Assembly (NCBI GenBank): GCA_963932465.1
Contig: OZ010786.1
Coordinates: 539,775,073 to 539,839,072 of the forward strand
Length of the DNA: 64,000 nt
Direction of reading: 5' to 3'
From: Maratus speciosus
Lineage: Eukaryota; Arthropoda; Arachnida; Araneae; Salticidae
Positions within the stretch are counted from its first letter, which is position 1. Each line of letters starts with the position of its first letter. The notes beneath the pieces are model-generated. The model did not search any database. It saw only the letters and a list, made by a program, of their open reading frames with translations, and had not been told where the DNA came from. The position numbers and the translations under genes were made by a program. Below are positions 35,244-45,794 of this stretch, piece after piece.

Positions 35244-36572
35244 AATATTTCTATTTTAAAAGATGATTGATAAGTAAAAGAATCATTTTTGCTACATAAT
35301 CACTAAAAATATATTCTACATTAAATCATCAAATGACAAAAAATGAACTCTTATTCTAATTAAAACTGATTAATTGCCAACTTATTTTTTTATTAAAATT
35401 AGCTTTTCTATCTTACAAATATATATTTCTTGAATTAACGCATTTAATTACATTATAATTCCTAAAGAAAAAATTGTATTAAGAGAAAAACCTCTGAAAG
35501 TCACTTATTTTATTTAATAAGCATTCTTAAATTTATAAGAAAGTATCAGAAATATCCCCCCATTTAAAATTATCTTCCAAAAGAAAAAAAAATGTAAATT
35601 AATATTTTTATTTTATTTTTAAATTAAAAATATTGATACGTGACAAATTAACATTGCAACATACTCATTAAATATATGTTCTACTTTAAATCATCAAAAC
35701 GACATAAAATGAATTCTTATTCTAATTAAAAGTTAATAATTACCAATGTTTTATTTATTAAAATAAATTTTTCCATGTTAAAAAAATATATTTTATAAAT
35801 TAACGCAGCGCATGTAATTACATTATAATCCTAATAAGAAAATTTGATTAACTGAACAAAACCTCTAAAAATATTTTTTTAAATACTTAATTATTCTTAA
35901 ATTTATATCTATACTTAATTATTCTTAATTATATCTATATCTTAATTAAACTTAAATTTATTATTAAATTCCTTTGCTTTAACGAATTCCCTACGATATT
36001 TATTTCATTCATTTAAATATTAAATTAACTTTTAAATAAACGCGCGTAAGACAATTACAAATAAATAAATAAAAAATAAAAACACTTCAAAATTCTAATT
36101 TTCCCATCTACCATTTACCTCCAATGACAAACAATTATGTATCGATAAGACTTCCCCTTATTAACTCTTAAAATCCTCCCCTGATCAAGTCTGAGTGGCC
36201 AAGTGGTTAGCGCATCTACTTCCTGTCCTTTGGTTCGTTAGATCAAATCCAACCTCATCCAACGCCGAAACACGTTCCTATCAAATATGCATTCCGCGAT
36301 GGTTCATAGATGGCGTCATCAAAGCAGATTTTTTTTTCGATTGATGCTGGTGTCGGGCTGCGGCCGGCATTCGTATGGATAGCTATTGGCGTGCGGTCGG
36401 CATAGTGTTTTGCCGATACTGGACCGGCTGTGCGCCTATCTGTCGGGCGTCACTCGCCCGGCGTGACGAAAAAGATACGGAACCGGTGCGGCAGCCGGTA
36501 TCGTGCCGATACCGTCGGTAACGGCAAAGCGGCTGTCGGCCGATGTTTACCGATAGCTCTGTGTTTGCTGGG
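34465..36572. mobile_element. TIR element with GC-rich ends and AT-rich core (2.1 kb)
   Basis: Perfect 13-bp inverted ends CCCAGCAAACACA (34465-34477) and TGTGTTTGCTGGG (36560-36572), inserted in (TA)n. About 270 bp at the left and 220 bp at the right are GC-rich and dense in TCGGC/CCGAT words in both orientations, likely subterminal transposase sites. The core (34740-36180) is extremely AT-rich, with a 32-bp poly-A (35210-35241) and a tandem duplication of about 370 bp (35151-35520 and 35522-35880; both contain ATCAGAAATATCCC or a variant and TTCTTATTCTAATTAAAA or a variant). A tRNA-like A box lies at 36197-36214. No transposase. Superfamily not recognised. Confidence 0.8.
36190..36262 (+). 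pseudogene. tRNA-like sequence inside the TIR element
   Basis: TGGCCAAGTGGTTAGCGCA is a good A-box/D-arm (36197-36215) and GATCAAATCC (36241-36250) fits the B-box pattern, but I could not pair a sound acceptor stem. Probably the head of a tRNA-derived SINE captured by the element. Confidence 0.4.
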
Positions 36573-36708
36573 TATATATATATCAATTTTGAACGGAGGG
36601 TGGTTTCGGGGTCTGGGGGTCATGATCGATGAAAATATACCAACATTTTTTGAAATCGCTTTCCTCCGAACGGCTGCAATAGGTAGCTTTTTGTAAAGAA
36701 AGCTACCT

Positions 36709-37270
36709 AAAAATATAGCGGTATTTCATATTTATTTGTTTTTTAATGCAGAAATATTATTATAGAGCATCGTTCATTGAAAACGTTTTACGAAACGTCA
36801 CAGTTTGTTAAAATATCCGAAATAATTGCTTTGAATGAGTTAAAATTTATCGTAAAATTTCTAAGAAGTTGACTTCTGAATGTTGCGTTCTTTTTCGAAA
36901 TACATAAGAATTAAATTAAGTTATACATAGTTTATAAATTAAGTGTTGAAATGTAATTTTTTCCGCCGCATGCAAATTAAATAATATATGGGAAACACGA
37001 CATCAGGTAATATAATTTTTCTAGTCGGAAGTGGAAATATGTATTATAGAGCAAAAGTAAAAAGAAAATGTGAAAAGCTTATTATTGTATATCTATAATT
37101 ACATTTATTAAAAGTGCAGTGGTATTTCAATTTTTACTTTTAAAAAAGCTGGAATCGTTTTATATATCATCTGTGATTGAAAATGACGAAACCTCACAGT
37201 TAGAATATCTGCAAGAAGTATTTTGAATAAGTTAATGTTTACGGCAAACATATAGAGTATTCTATAAAAA
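36709..37270 (+). repeat. Duplicated block 2, copy B, right part
   Basis: Aligns with about 12832-13390, including TAATGCAGAAATATTATTAT and TTACGAAACGTCACAGTTT. Confidence 0.85.
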
Positions 37271-37489
37271 TTAAATTACTATACTGAACAGTTTAAACTA
37301 AACATATGAACCACAACAGAAGAATTTAAACAACTTGAGACAGTGCACATTATTGCAGCTGGATAATTGAAAATGTTCTAACTAGTAAATATGTAGATCA
37401 AAATCCTCGACGTCAGCTGTTCAAATAACTGCGTTTTAACACAATTTGCGTAATATTTAGCTTCCTATAACCCCCTCACTGACAAGCCC

Positions 37490-37745
37490 GTGTTAATACG
37501 TTCACTAAGCTCCAGGTTTCACTGCAATACAAGCAATATTTAATGTAATATAATTCTATCGATTTAATGTATTTTTAATACATTGGACAATGATTAATAC
37601 TTCCAAGGATTGCATTCATATTCGTTATTAAGTTTTTTTATAAAATGTTCAAAGAATCATTTTTTTTTTTTAGCATTTAAAAAAATGCAGAGAAAACAAC
37701 ATTGCAATTTTGCCCTTTTCCAAGACAGTCGGAGGGATAAGCATA
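37490..37745 (+). repeat. Duplicated block 4, uninterrupted copy
   Basis: TTCACTAAGCTCCAGGTTTC near 37500 matches 59904, and GAGAAAACAACATTGCAATT near 37691 matches 62149. The partner copy is split by the Helentron-like element at 60068-62116, so this copy acts as an approximate empty site. Confidence 0.7.
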
Positions 37746-38591
37746 TTTTGACAGTTTTCAAATTATATAAGTGTTTATACGAATAAAAAAAATACTTAGA
37801 AGATTTCATAAATTAGAAGCGTTAAACTAATCACATTTTTATGCAATAATATTCTAAAATTCTGATGAACTGAATCTTATGGTAATTTGTTTAGATAATA
37901 AAGTACATTTCTTCAGGGGACTCTGCTACCATGAACACCCAACAGTCTCATTAAATTTACAATCGTAATTTTCTATTGATAGTACAAATAGTTAGATTAA
38001 ATCTTAGATTTAATTTCACGCTGATATTTATAAGGATAAGGAACTGTTTGGACAAGAATTTCTTTATTATCCTAATATCCAAATAGCAGTACGGAATACT
38101 TATCTACCTGCCAACCAAAAACACCAGTATTTGATGCACAAGGAATTTATGGAAATATAAACAGCTTTATCTAATTTAGAAATCTAATGTTTTTACATTT
38201 TTTGTTTCCCAGATTTTATTGTCATTCTATAATATACAGATTTGAGAAATTATTTAAATATAAATTATAATATATTTGAAGCATTAGCTTACCAATATCA
38301 CCCCAAAAATAAGCATATTTCAAGACTTTTAAACCTAATGGGTAATCAGTTACCATCCTGTCTAGTGCTAATTCACTAAATTGCACACTTGATTTGTAAA
38401 CACGCTTATTCAAACAATCTTGTTATTTTTTTTAGTTTTTAAGAATGAAAATTTTTTTGCTAATTATGATACCATTTTTGACATTGATATCTACGCGGAG
38501 CATATTACTGACTTTTGTATCCACTTGCTTTACAAAAGTCCTTTTTTTAAAAATTTCTTTAATATAAAAAATTTTAATATATAAAATATAA
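37746..38591. other. AT-rich DNA, nothing recognised
   Basis: No gene or element identified in this spacer. Confidence 0.5.
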
Positions 38592-38893
38592 AATTTTTAA
38601 TTATTTTTTCAACTACTTTTCAGCAGTGAAATTATGCTCGAAATTATTGAATATTAAAGACGTGAATAATTACTTTTGCTAACACTGTTCCATCTAGTGC
38701 TGCAGTGTCAGCCTTACCGACTTATATAAGTGAGAGATGCCAAGCTGGGCATCGTCCGTGTGGCTTAGTGGTAGAGCACTGGAGATCTATTCCAGGGGTC
38801 CGGGTTCGATTACCGGCTTGGACATTTTTCACTAAGTTGGTTTACGACTTGTTAGCAAAAGTGATTATTCACGTCTTTAATATAAAATATAAA
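38592..38893 (+). mobile_element. Inverted-repeat element with a tRNA core, copy 2
   Basis: The left arm (38592-38640, through CAGCAGTGAAATTATGCTCG) matches the left arm at 13921. An inner inverted pair is almost perfect: 38651-38683 (AAAGACGTGAATAATTACTT inside) and 38851-38883 differ at one of 33 positions. The tRNA-like sequence 38754-38823 lies between. The outer right arm present at 14150-14200 is missing here, so this copy is truncated. It occupies the equivalent place to copy 1 in the large duplication. Confidence 0.7.
38754..38824 (+). tRNA. tRNA-like gene, probably a repeat-borne tRNA or pseudogene
   Basis: The sequence folds as a near-complete tRNA. Acceptor GTCCGTG pairs with CTTGGAC (two weak positions). 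The D-arm is TGGCTTAGTGGTAGAGCA. The anticodon stem is CTGGA/TCCAG (perfect, 5 bp) around the loop GATCTAT. The T-arm is CCGGG/ACCGG around TTCGATT. The A and B boxes fit Pol III promoters. By position the anticodon would be TCT (Arg), but the base before it is A instead of the near-universal U33, which argues against a functional tRNA. No Pol III T-run directly follows except TTTTT at 38825-38829, which could serve. Placement inside an inverted-repeat element suggests it spreads as a repeat. Confidence 0.45.
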
Positions 38894-41800
38894 ATTTCTG
38901 TATGTTCACTGTGCACAAACATTTAACAGTAAAATACTGATTATAATCTTCTTTAAATAATAAGAATCAATATCAAGGGCATTTTATTTCAACGTCAAAG
39001 TGTATTTGTTTTATTTCGATACATAACGTCATATGACGTTGTATTCGCTTGCTCCAAGGCTTTTATAGAAAACGGTTACTTCACTGTATCAGGAAGCATT
39101 CTCATTGGTCATAATAGAGAAATTCTATAAAAGCGGTAGCGTGACAATGCAGAAAATGGTACCGATTTTTAACAGTGCAGTTGTGAGAAAGTATTTTTAT
39201 GCTTGAAGTAAAATTAATAATATATCTTGGGTATATTTTTATTAATCGAACATAATCCTTAAGGCATTCCTTAATCCATACACCATCATACCACAGTGAT
39301 ATCAAAATAGTTATTTTATTATAACTTTTAACCGATGGAATCCTCACTTCGGTTCAGCACCCGGGTACCTCCAGACAAATGTGATTTGGGGTTCCGTAAC
39401 TTTTATTCCGATAACTTTGCTGGTAAACATAGTGATATAGTAATATAACTAATGATTCCTATAGGAAATTAAACGAGGAATCTATCTGTGATATTTAGTT
39501 TTGGAAAAAAATCCATCATTTTGTTAATAAAAAATGAAAATTAATGTAAGCATGTATTAAAAAATAACAGGCAATTAAAAGTTTGGTCGATGAGAATAAA
39601 CACATTTGAGGATTTCACGAATTAAAAATTACAAATGGATTCTAAGTATAAGGGTTTAACATTTAAAAGATGAATTTGAGATCTGACTGATCAGCTGCAT
39701 TGACCTTCATATTTATTTATTTTTTATTTTTATTTAGAGTCAAAACAAAAATTCACAGATTTGTTTTAGCTCTTTAAATTTTTTAGTCTCGTCATTTAAA
39801 ACGCATACCAAGGAGAAAAAACCTTTTTACACTGACTGCAATGTTGTAATTTAAGTTTATTTAAGATTTTTAATTCCACGCAATTATTCTCATTTTTAGA
39901 AAAATAATTTTAATAAATGTTATATGCCTTGGATTGTGCCCTATTAATTCGTATATCTATATTGAAATTTGTATCTAAGCATTCCAGAAATATGCATGTA
40001 AACTTGTAATGGTTGGTGTTGGGATAATGTATAATGTATGGAGTATTCAGCATTAAATTAAAAAATATATATATTTATTGGTATTATGCAGTTAAATTGC
40101 AGCATCAAAAGCTGTTACGTGAGAGGGCGGATCCTTTAGTTGCTAATTATTTTATAATACTTCCATTTATGTAAATCATCTTCAATATTCCGTTAAATAA
40201 GAAAATTTGTCTATTTGCTTTATTTCTTATTTTCTAGAGGAAGAGTTTTCGTTAAGATACTAAAAGAAATCTAATTAAATATGATTTTTTCAACATATAA
40301 TTTTAAATATGTAGTGATTTACACTATTAAATGCTTCTTTTCGTATGCATAAAATAACATTGAAAGTCTTCCCATTTGTTTTAATATACACAAAGAAAAA
40401 CACCTCTCAATTGAAAAATGTTTAGAAATACTATTATTTGGCCTTGTTAAAAATTGGGAACATTAGATAAAAATTGCTATTTCAAGCTATGAACTAATTT
40501 TTTTTTTTTTTAAATACAATGAAATTAAAAAAAACAATGTAAAAAATAGCACATTTAAAAAATGGCTAAGATTTTCGCAAGAGAATCTAGTCAAGTATAT
40601 CCTTGAAAATATAGTCGAATTACTATGATATTAAATATTGATCCTGCAAAAGTAATGCAACTGATTTATCTTGTCGATTTCAACAGTAAAAAAAAAAGAT
40701 TTTAAAAAGTCGTGTATTTAAAAGCTGCCAATTTAAGGGTATTTGGGATACACTTTTTGAATAACGCAACTTGTTTAATGCTTTTATATGCAATATGTAT
40801 GGTAGACACTGCCAAATAAGTGAAAATATTCCAAAATATCCAATTACGCCAGCAGCAAAATTAGTTACTTTTTTTAAGAATAGAAGAGAAATTTGACACA
40901 TAATTTACATCACGGTTGATTCTCATTTAGTTATTATTTCTATTCTGTTAAATGCCTTGTTCTCATGAGAATAATATTATATAAATGTTTCATTTTACCT
41001 TTTTTATTTGTATTCCTCTCGTACAAAATTGCTTATTTTCACTTTCATACTTCCTAAAACGTTGCATCCGTCCATTATGCAGTCAAGAATATTCCTACAT
41101 TTTTACTTATCTCAGGAAAGAAATGCGTAGAGCAATCATTGTAACTACCCTTTTTTTATATTTCCAAAACGAGCTTCTCTGTATGTATTATTCCGTAGAT
41201 AAATTTCTATCTTTGACATCAACAGGATCAAAATGATTGAAATTAATTATTCTAAAAACACCATAAGCTTTCAGATACTGCAAATTTATATATGAAGCAG
41301 AAATAATGCGTTATGATTTAGTCAAAATGATGCTGAAAATACTTTTTTTATATTTTCAAGACACACATGCTTTCACTCCTAATTCGTACATGATTGGAAT
41401 CCTTACTGTAAAGTTACTGCTGGATTTTAAAATTGCCTAAACTACATTTAACTGCAACTGAAAATATATGGGTATAATGAATTTTGACTGGTGAAAAATG
41501 ACTCATGCCCCTTGCGTTTGAAGTATATACATATTTTAACATTTATAGCATTTTTCCTCTCAAGCTTTCTTTATTTCAGCTGATGGAGCATATTATTTAA
41601 CTGTATGTATTACAAGGATTCAAATATCCTTATAAACTATACACAGTAATTACAATGTATTTATTAGCCTCCGGTACGGTATGCTATGTCTTTCTCCCAG
41701 CTTATTTTGTGTCGAAAAAATAACGTTACCTTACAGAAGCTAGCCGCAAAGCATTACGATTAAATACTCTTCAGCAATTTTTTAAACTTCTAAGCACCGC

Positions 41801-42351
41801 ACATTTTCACTTTTTATACCGTCGTAATGGAAAAAAGAAATCTTTTAAATGCATTTTGTTTGAAAACTGTATCTCCATTTATTTTTGAAATATTAATTTT
41901 TTGTAGTTTTTGGAGCCATTTGCTTAATATTTGCAACGGAAGTACTTCATTTCTGTAGAAAGTAAAGGAAAAATAGTTTTAAAATAGTAATTATATATTT
42001 TTATTGTCATTTTCTCGTAACAACCGAAAGAAAATGTAATTAAAATACGTGCTATTTTGAAAAAAATATATAAACGAATGATTTCTGTTAAAACAATGGA
42101 GCTATTATATACTATATTTAATTGCAAGTATCTATAAATCATTAGATAGCCGGTTTTTTTTCCTTGAATGACGGAATCTTTTTGCTGCATTTGTGCATTA
42201 TTTCGCGATAGTGATGTGCTATGCATGCTTTACTGTAGATGTTTAAGAGTAGATCGTAAATGTGAAATTCTTAAGCGAATGCGAATGACGTCATTTTACA
42301 TAAAATAAAAAGTGTGCTTTAAGTCTTAAAATTGAAATATATTTTGCACTG
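38894..42351. other. AT-rich DNA without recognised genes
   Basis: A 16-bp perfect palindrome AACGTCATATGACGTT is at 39025-39040 and a CRE octamer at 42286-42293. All open frames are at chance length for this composition. No transposon ends were found. Confidence 0.45.
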
Positions 42352-42610
42352 CAGTAGAGTCCCGCTTAACCGAGTTATTTTCTTCTGGTGGACTGGTGGC
42401 TTCTATTATTATGAAACAGCCATTATAAAGGAAGTGTTAGGTGAAGATGAAAGATAGTCGTAAAAAAAAAAGGCCACCCCCCCCTCCCATTCTGATCAGA
42501 AAATCAGAGTTCTAACTTTTTATGGCTGCTCTTTCATCTTCACCTAACACTCCATTTATAATGGCTGTTTCATAATAATAGATGCCATCAGTCCATCAGA
42601 AGAAAATGAA
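42352..42610. mobile_element. Palindromic Tigger-like derivative
   Basis: CAGTAGAGTCCCGCTTAACC at 42352 resembles a Tigger/pogo end. An inverted repeat follows: the left arm 42379-42453 (CCATTATAAAGGAAGTGTTA, AGGTGAAGATGAAAGA) and right arm 42530-42608 (TCTTTCATCTTCACCT, CATTTATAATGGCTG) are nearly complementary around a 76-bp spacer with a C9 run. The matching right Tigger end was not found. Confidence 0.6.
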
Positions 42611-44014
42611 GTAATGGAAATGCCGGGGCCGACACTAAATTCTGAAAAAGCAGAATTCCTGGTCTCTAGTTTGGTAAATATGTTTTTATGCTATAAAAAA
42701 TACTCTAATATAAAGATAGATAAAAATACTCTTTAATGTTTGTCTACATACTGTGAACCATCTTCAGTGGTAAAAAATATAATTAACAGAAATTTATTTT
42801 TTAAATAAAACTATAAAATTGAACATTTAGCTTTATAGAAGTATTACTTCCTTTGATCTAAATTATCCACTACTCTATCTGAAATATGCTTTGGAAATCC
42901 TGTTCTTATTTTTTAATTACAAAATATATATGCATAATTTAAACTCGATGCTTTATAGATTTTAGTATTTATTTCTATTTTTAAACACGTATTTTAGAAT
43001 ACCAAAACTATTACGACATCATGTTACTAAAGTTTTTTACAGTGTACTATTTTCTTATTCAATTTTTATATTTCCTTCAGCCCTTCAACTATTGTCTTCT
43101 CCCTACACTATATAAGGTAAAGTACATTTCTATGTTGTTATTGATCAGAAGAAAGAAATATCTTTGGTAATAAATGTTACTCATTTTTTTATTACATCCT
43201 TAACAATTCTCCCTTTTCCTATATAAATAATCATACACAGAAAACTACCAACATGAATACGATATACTCGGAATATTATTTAAACTTAATTTTTCATCTT
43301 GAATTATAAATTACTCAACGATAGTGTTTTATGGATAGGTTTTCATTGCTCCAAAAAAAAAAGAAAAAAAAAGTGTGCTAATTAATCAAGAAGAAGGGGC
43401 TATCACACTTGGTAAATCTTCGTTGGGTTGCTGTCCTTTTTTTTGTAAAATAAAGCTGTAATTATATGCTGCATATTCTTTTCTAAAGAAAATTTACAGA
43501 ATTTTAATTAAATGACATTAATTATAAAAGAGTTGATTGAGTTTATAAAGGTAAACTTTTAAAACTATTCTGAGCACTTTAAGATGTAATACTGAAAAAT
43601 TTAATGAAAGAGCTAAAAATATTACAAATTGATTTATAAAAAACGAATTAAAAAGTATTTCTAGCAATTTCTATATGGGTAAAATCCAGTAAATACTTGG
43701 AAAAATGCTGAGATCTTTAAAATACATTGAAATTTCTTTTCGTTTTGTGCAGTGCGTTTTGTTAATGCAGATCAATTATTACTGAAATTATACAAAAATG
43801 TATTAGTGCTTTTCATAAAGATACCCAAATATTAAAACTAATAAAATCATTTACAAACATTAACATACGTGATACAGTAAAAAGGGATGGAATGAAAAAT
43901 TCTTTACGAAAGAACAGTTTAATCATTGGTTATAGTTGAAGTTTTTATACAGAGTTAATGTAGCTGAAAGTCGTCTTTAAATCGTACAACACTTATTTAA
44001 TGCAAATAATATAC

Positions 44015-44019
<5 letters not shown>
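42611..44019. other. AT-rich DNA, nothing recognised
   Basis: No gene or element seen. Confidence 0.5.

Positions 44020-44053
<34 letters not shown>
44020..44053. repeat. (AT)n microsatellite
   Basis: About 17 AT units at the outer edge of a tRNA-bearing repeat arm, the same arrangement as near 13800-13920. Confidence 0.9.
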
Positions 44054-44056
<3 letters not shown>

Positions 44057-44122
44057 GGAAATTATTGCAGAAAATTCCACACGCCTATTATTAAATGTGT
44101 AATAACCAAGGGAGTAAAAAAG

Positions 44123-44193
44123 CGTCCAAGCCTGGATACGAAGCTGGATCACTGCCATTACAGGGCAATGCTATACCACCAAGCTATCATGTA
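44123..44193 (-). pseudogene. tRNA-like sequence, third member of the inverted-repeat family
   Basis: On the minus strand: D-arm TAGCTTGGTGGTATAGCA, then a 5-bp anticodon stem TTGCC/GGCAG (one G-T pair) with loop CTGTAAT. This keeps U33 and gives anticodon GTA (Tyr). The T-arm AGCTTCGTATCCAGG is degenerate and the acceptor stem does not pair, so it is a pseudogene. Its outer arm (44050-44120; GGCGTGTGGAATTTTCTGCA on the minus strand) resembles the right arm at 14150-14200. Confidence 0.55.
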
Positions 44194-44930
44194 GTACAGT
44201 GATAGAGTTGCTTATTCGAAACTTTTTCCTGTTTTATAAATTTTAAATTTCCTTTTCAATTTCAAGTAAATGAAAATTTAAATAAAAAACTAAAAATAAA
44301 TACATGTATTTTAAGTTGTATTTATGTCGACTTTTATAGATGTAACTGAGTTTAATGGATTTATAGGAGGATATTTGTAAATGTACTCCGAAGAAAAAAA
44401 AAGTGTTTTTTTATGTAATATTTTTATTGATTGTTTCTATTACTATATAAATATTTCTTGACACGAAATGCAAGAAAGTACACATAAACGCAATAATATT
44501 GTATCCAATTATTAAATTAGTAATTGAGTTATAAATGATACGAAAACAAACTTTATGATTTCATCAAGTTGATGCTGGGAATAAACTATCTACATTGTAA
44601 TCAAGAACAAGATTCTTTCATTCTTAATAAGTACGTGACAGGATTACTTAATCGATGTTTTTGCTTGCTTCAAAAAGCAATTTGACTGGCCAATTTTTGC
44701 TAGTATTTGAGCGCATGTACAATACAAATAACTTATAAAAAGTGTACAAAAGATTTTTAGGGTAAATTAAGTTTATTCGATTCTAAAAAGTTGAAATTCA
44801 AGATAAATTGTTTTCTAAAGCAAATATAAGTTTCATTATTTACGGATATTTGATAAAACGTTTTCTTTTAAAACAATCTTCACCTTATTTATTAGCAAAT
44901 GTATGTAATGAAATAATGTAAGGATTACTA
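44194..44930 (+). repeat. Local duplication (block 3), first copy
   Basis: Aligns with 45059-45240 and then 47291-47790, for example ATTTATAGGAGGATATTTGT versus ATTTATAGGACGGTATTTGT, and ACAAGATTCTTTCATTCT in both. This copy is uninterrupted at the site where the pogo-like element sits in the second copy. Confidence 0.8.
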
Positions 44931-45029
44931 TTAAAACTCAGTGGTATTCAATATCTGTAAACCATTTAATCTATGTTCCTGTTAAAATAGGGTTTATTGT
45001 AAATGTATTGTAACATATTAACGTTTCTA

Positions 45030-45058
45030 TGCTCTACCACTGAGCTACCAGGTTGCAT
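45030..45058 (-). pseudogene. tRNA 5'-half fragment
   Basis: The minus strand reads GGTAGCTCAGTGGTAGAGCA, a near-consensus A-box and D-arm, then diverges at the anticodon stem. It is the equivalent of the tRNA-like sequence at 44123-44193 in the second copy of block 3. Confidence 0.55.
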
Positions 45059-45242
45059 AGTGAGAGGATTACTTATTTAAAACTTTTTTTCTGTTTTATT
45101 AATTTAAAAGTTATTTTTCGGTAGCAAGTAAATGAAACTTTAAATAAAAAAACTAATGCTATCAGCATGTATTTTGTGTTTTATTTAAGTCGAATTTTAT
45201 TGACATAACTAACTTTATTTTATTTATAGGACGGTATTTGTA
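45059..45242 (+). repeat. Block 3, second copy, left part
   Basis: Direct duplicate of about 44200-44375; interrupted at the TA of 45241-45242 by the pogo-like element. Confidence 0.8.
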
Positions 45243-45763
45243 GGGGAGAGTAGCTATAGTTGGACTGCCGCTTTAAAAGGACCGTTGTCATTCTGCCGTT
45301 AATTACAGAAAGCGACGCCATCTACGGCTGAAATCCTACTCATCAGAAGGACGTCATTCAGGATTAGAAGAAGCACCCACATACCACTTGCTGTTTTCAG
45401 CCAATTTTTAAAAACAAAAAAAATAGCTGTTTTGATCTATTTTTCCCTACTAAAAGTAAGTGAATAAATTATAACTAAGGTAAGTTCTTATGTTTTCATA
45501 TACATATCTAAATTCAATTATTTATTGCGCATTTTTTTCACGCGGATTTGTTTGACTTTGTTTTTTTTCTTAGTCTTGAGTTTATCTGTTTTTAAAACAT
45601 GGCGCAGCTGCCTAAATTGGGCCAGTTTAAGTTGCTTAAATTGATCCAGATATACGATCGTAAATTTGAAAAGTAAGTAATGAATTTCGAGGGTTGTACA
45701 CTTTGTACTCCATATTTTTTTTATTTTTTAACATATATTATAATGAATTTCTATCTCTATGTA

Positions 45764-45794
<31 letters not shown>

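Larger units (their letters stand above)
32745..36708 (-). mobile_element. Helentron-like element, family H4, with a nested transposon
   Basis: Copy A of block 2 (near 12825) is the empty site, so the ends are well placed in an A-run (T-T on the other strand, as reported for Helentrons). The right end is the palindrome AGGTAGCTTT-loop-AAAGCTACCT (36681-36708). The left end carries the word AGGTAGCTTT (about 32776) preceded by a terminal stem-loop CCTTCCGGC-CAGT-GCCGGGAGG (32747-32768). Between them lie five tandem units of about 330 bp (32991-34433), a (TA)n tract (34434-34464) and a nested TIR element (34465-36572). There is no coding. The plan is that of HINE/DINE elements, read 5' to 3' on the minus strand. 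Confidence 0.78.

Noticed and set aside
41924..42226. 100-codon minus-strand frame
   Set aside because: AT-rich composition, no homology recognised, no start context or conserved motif.
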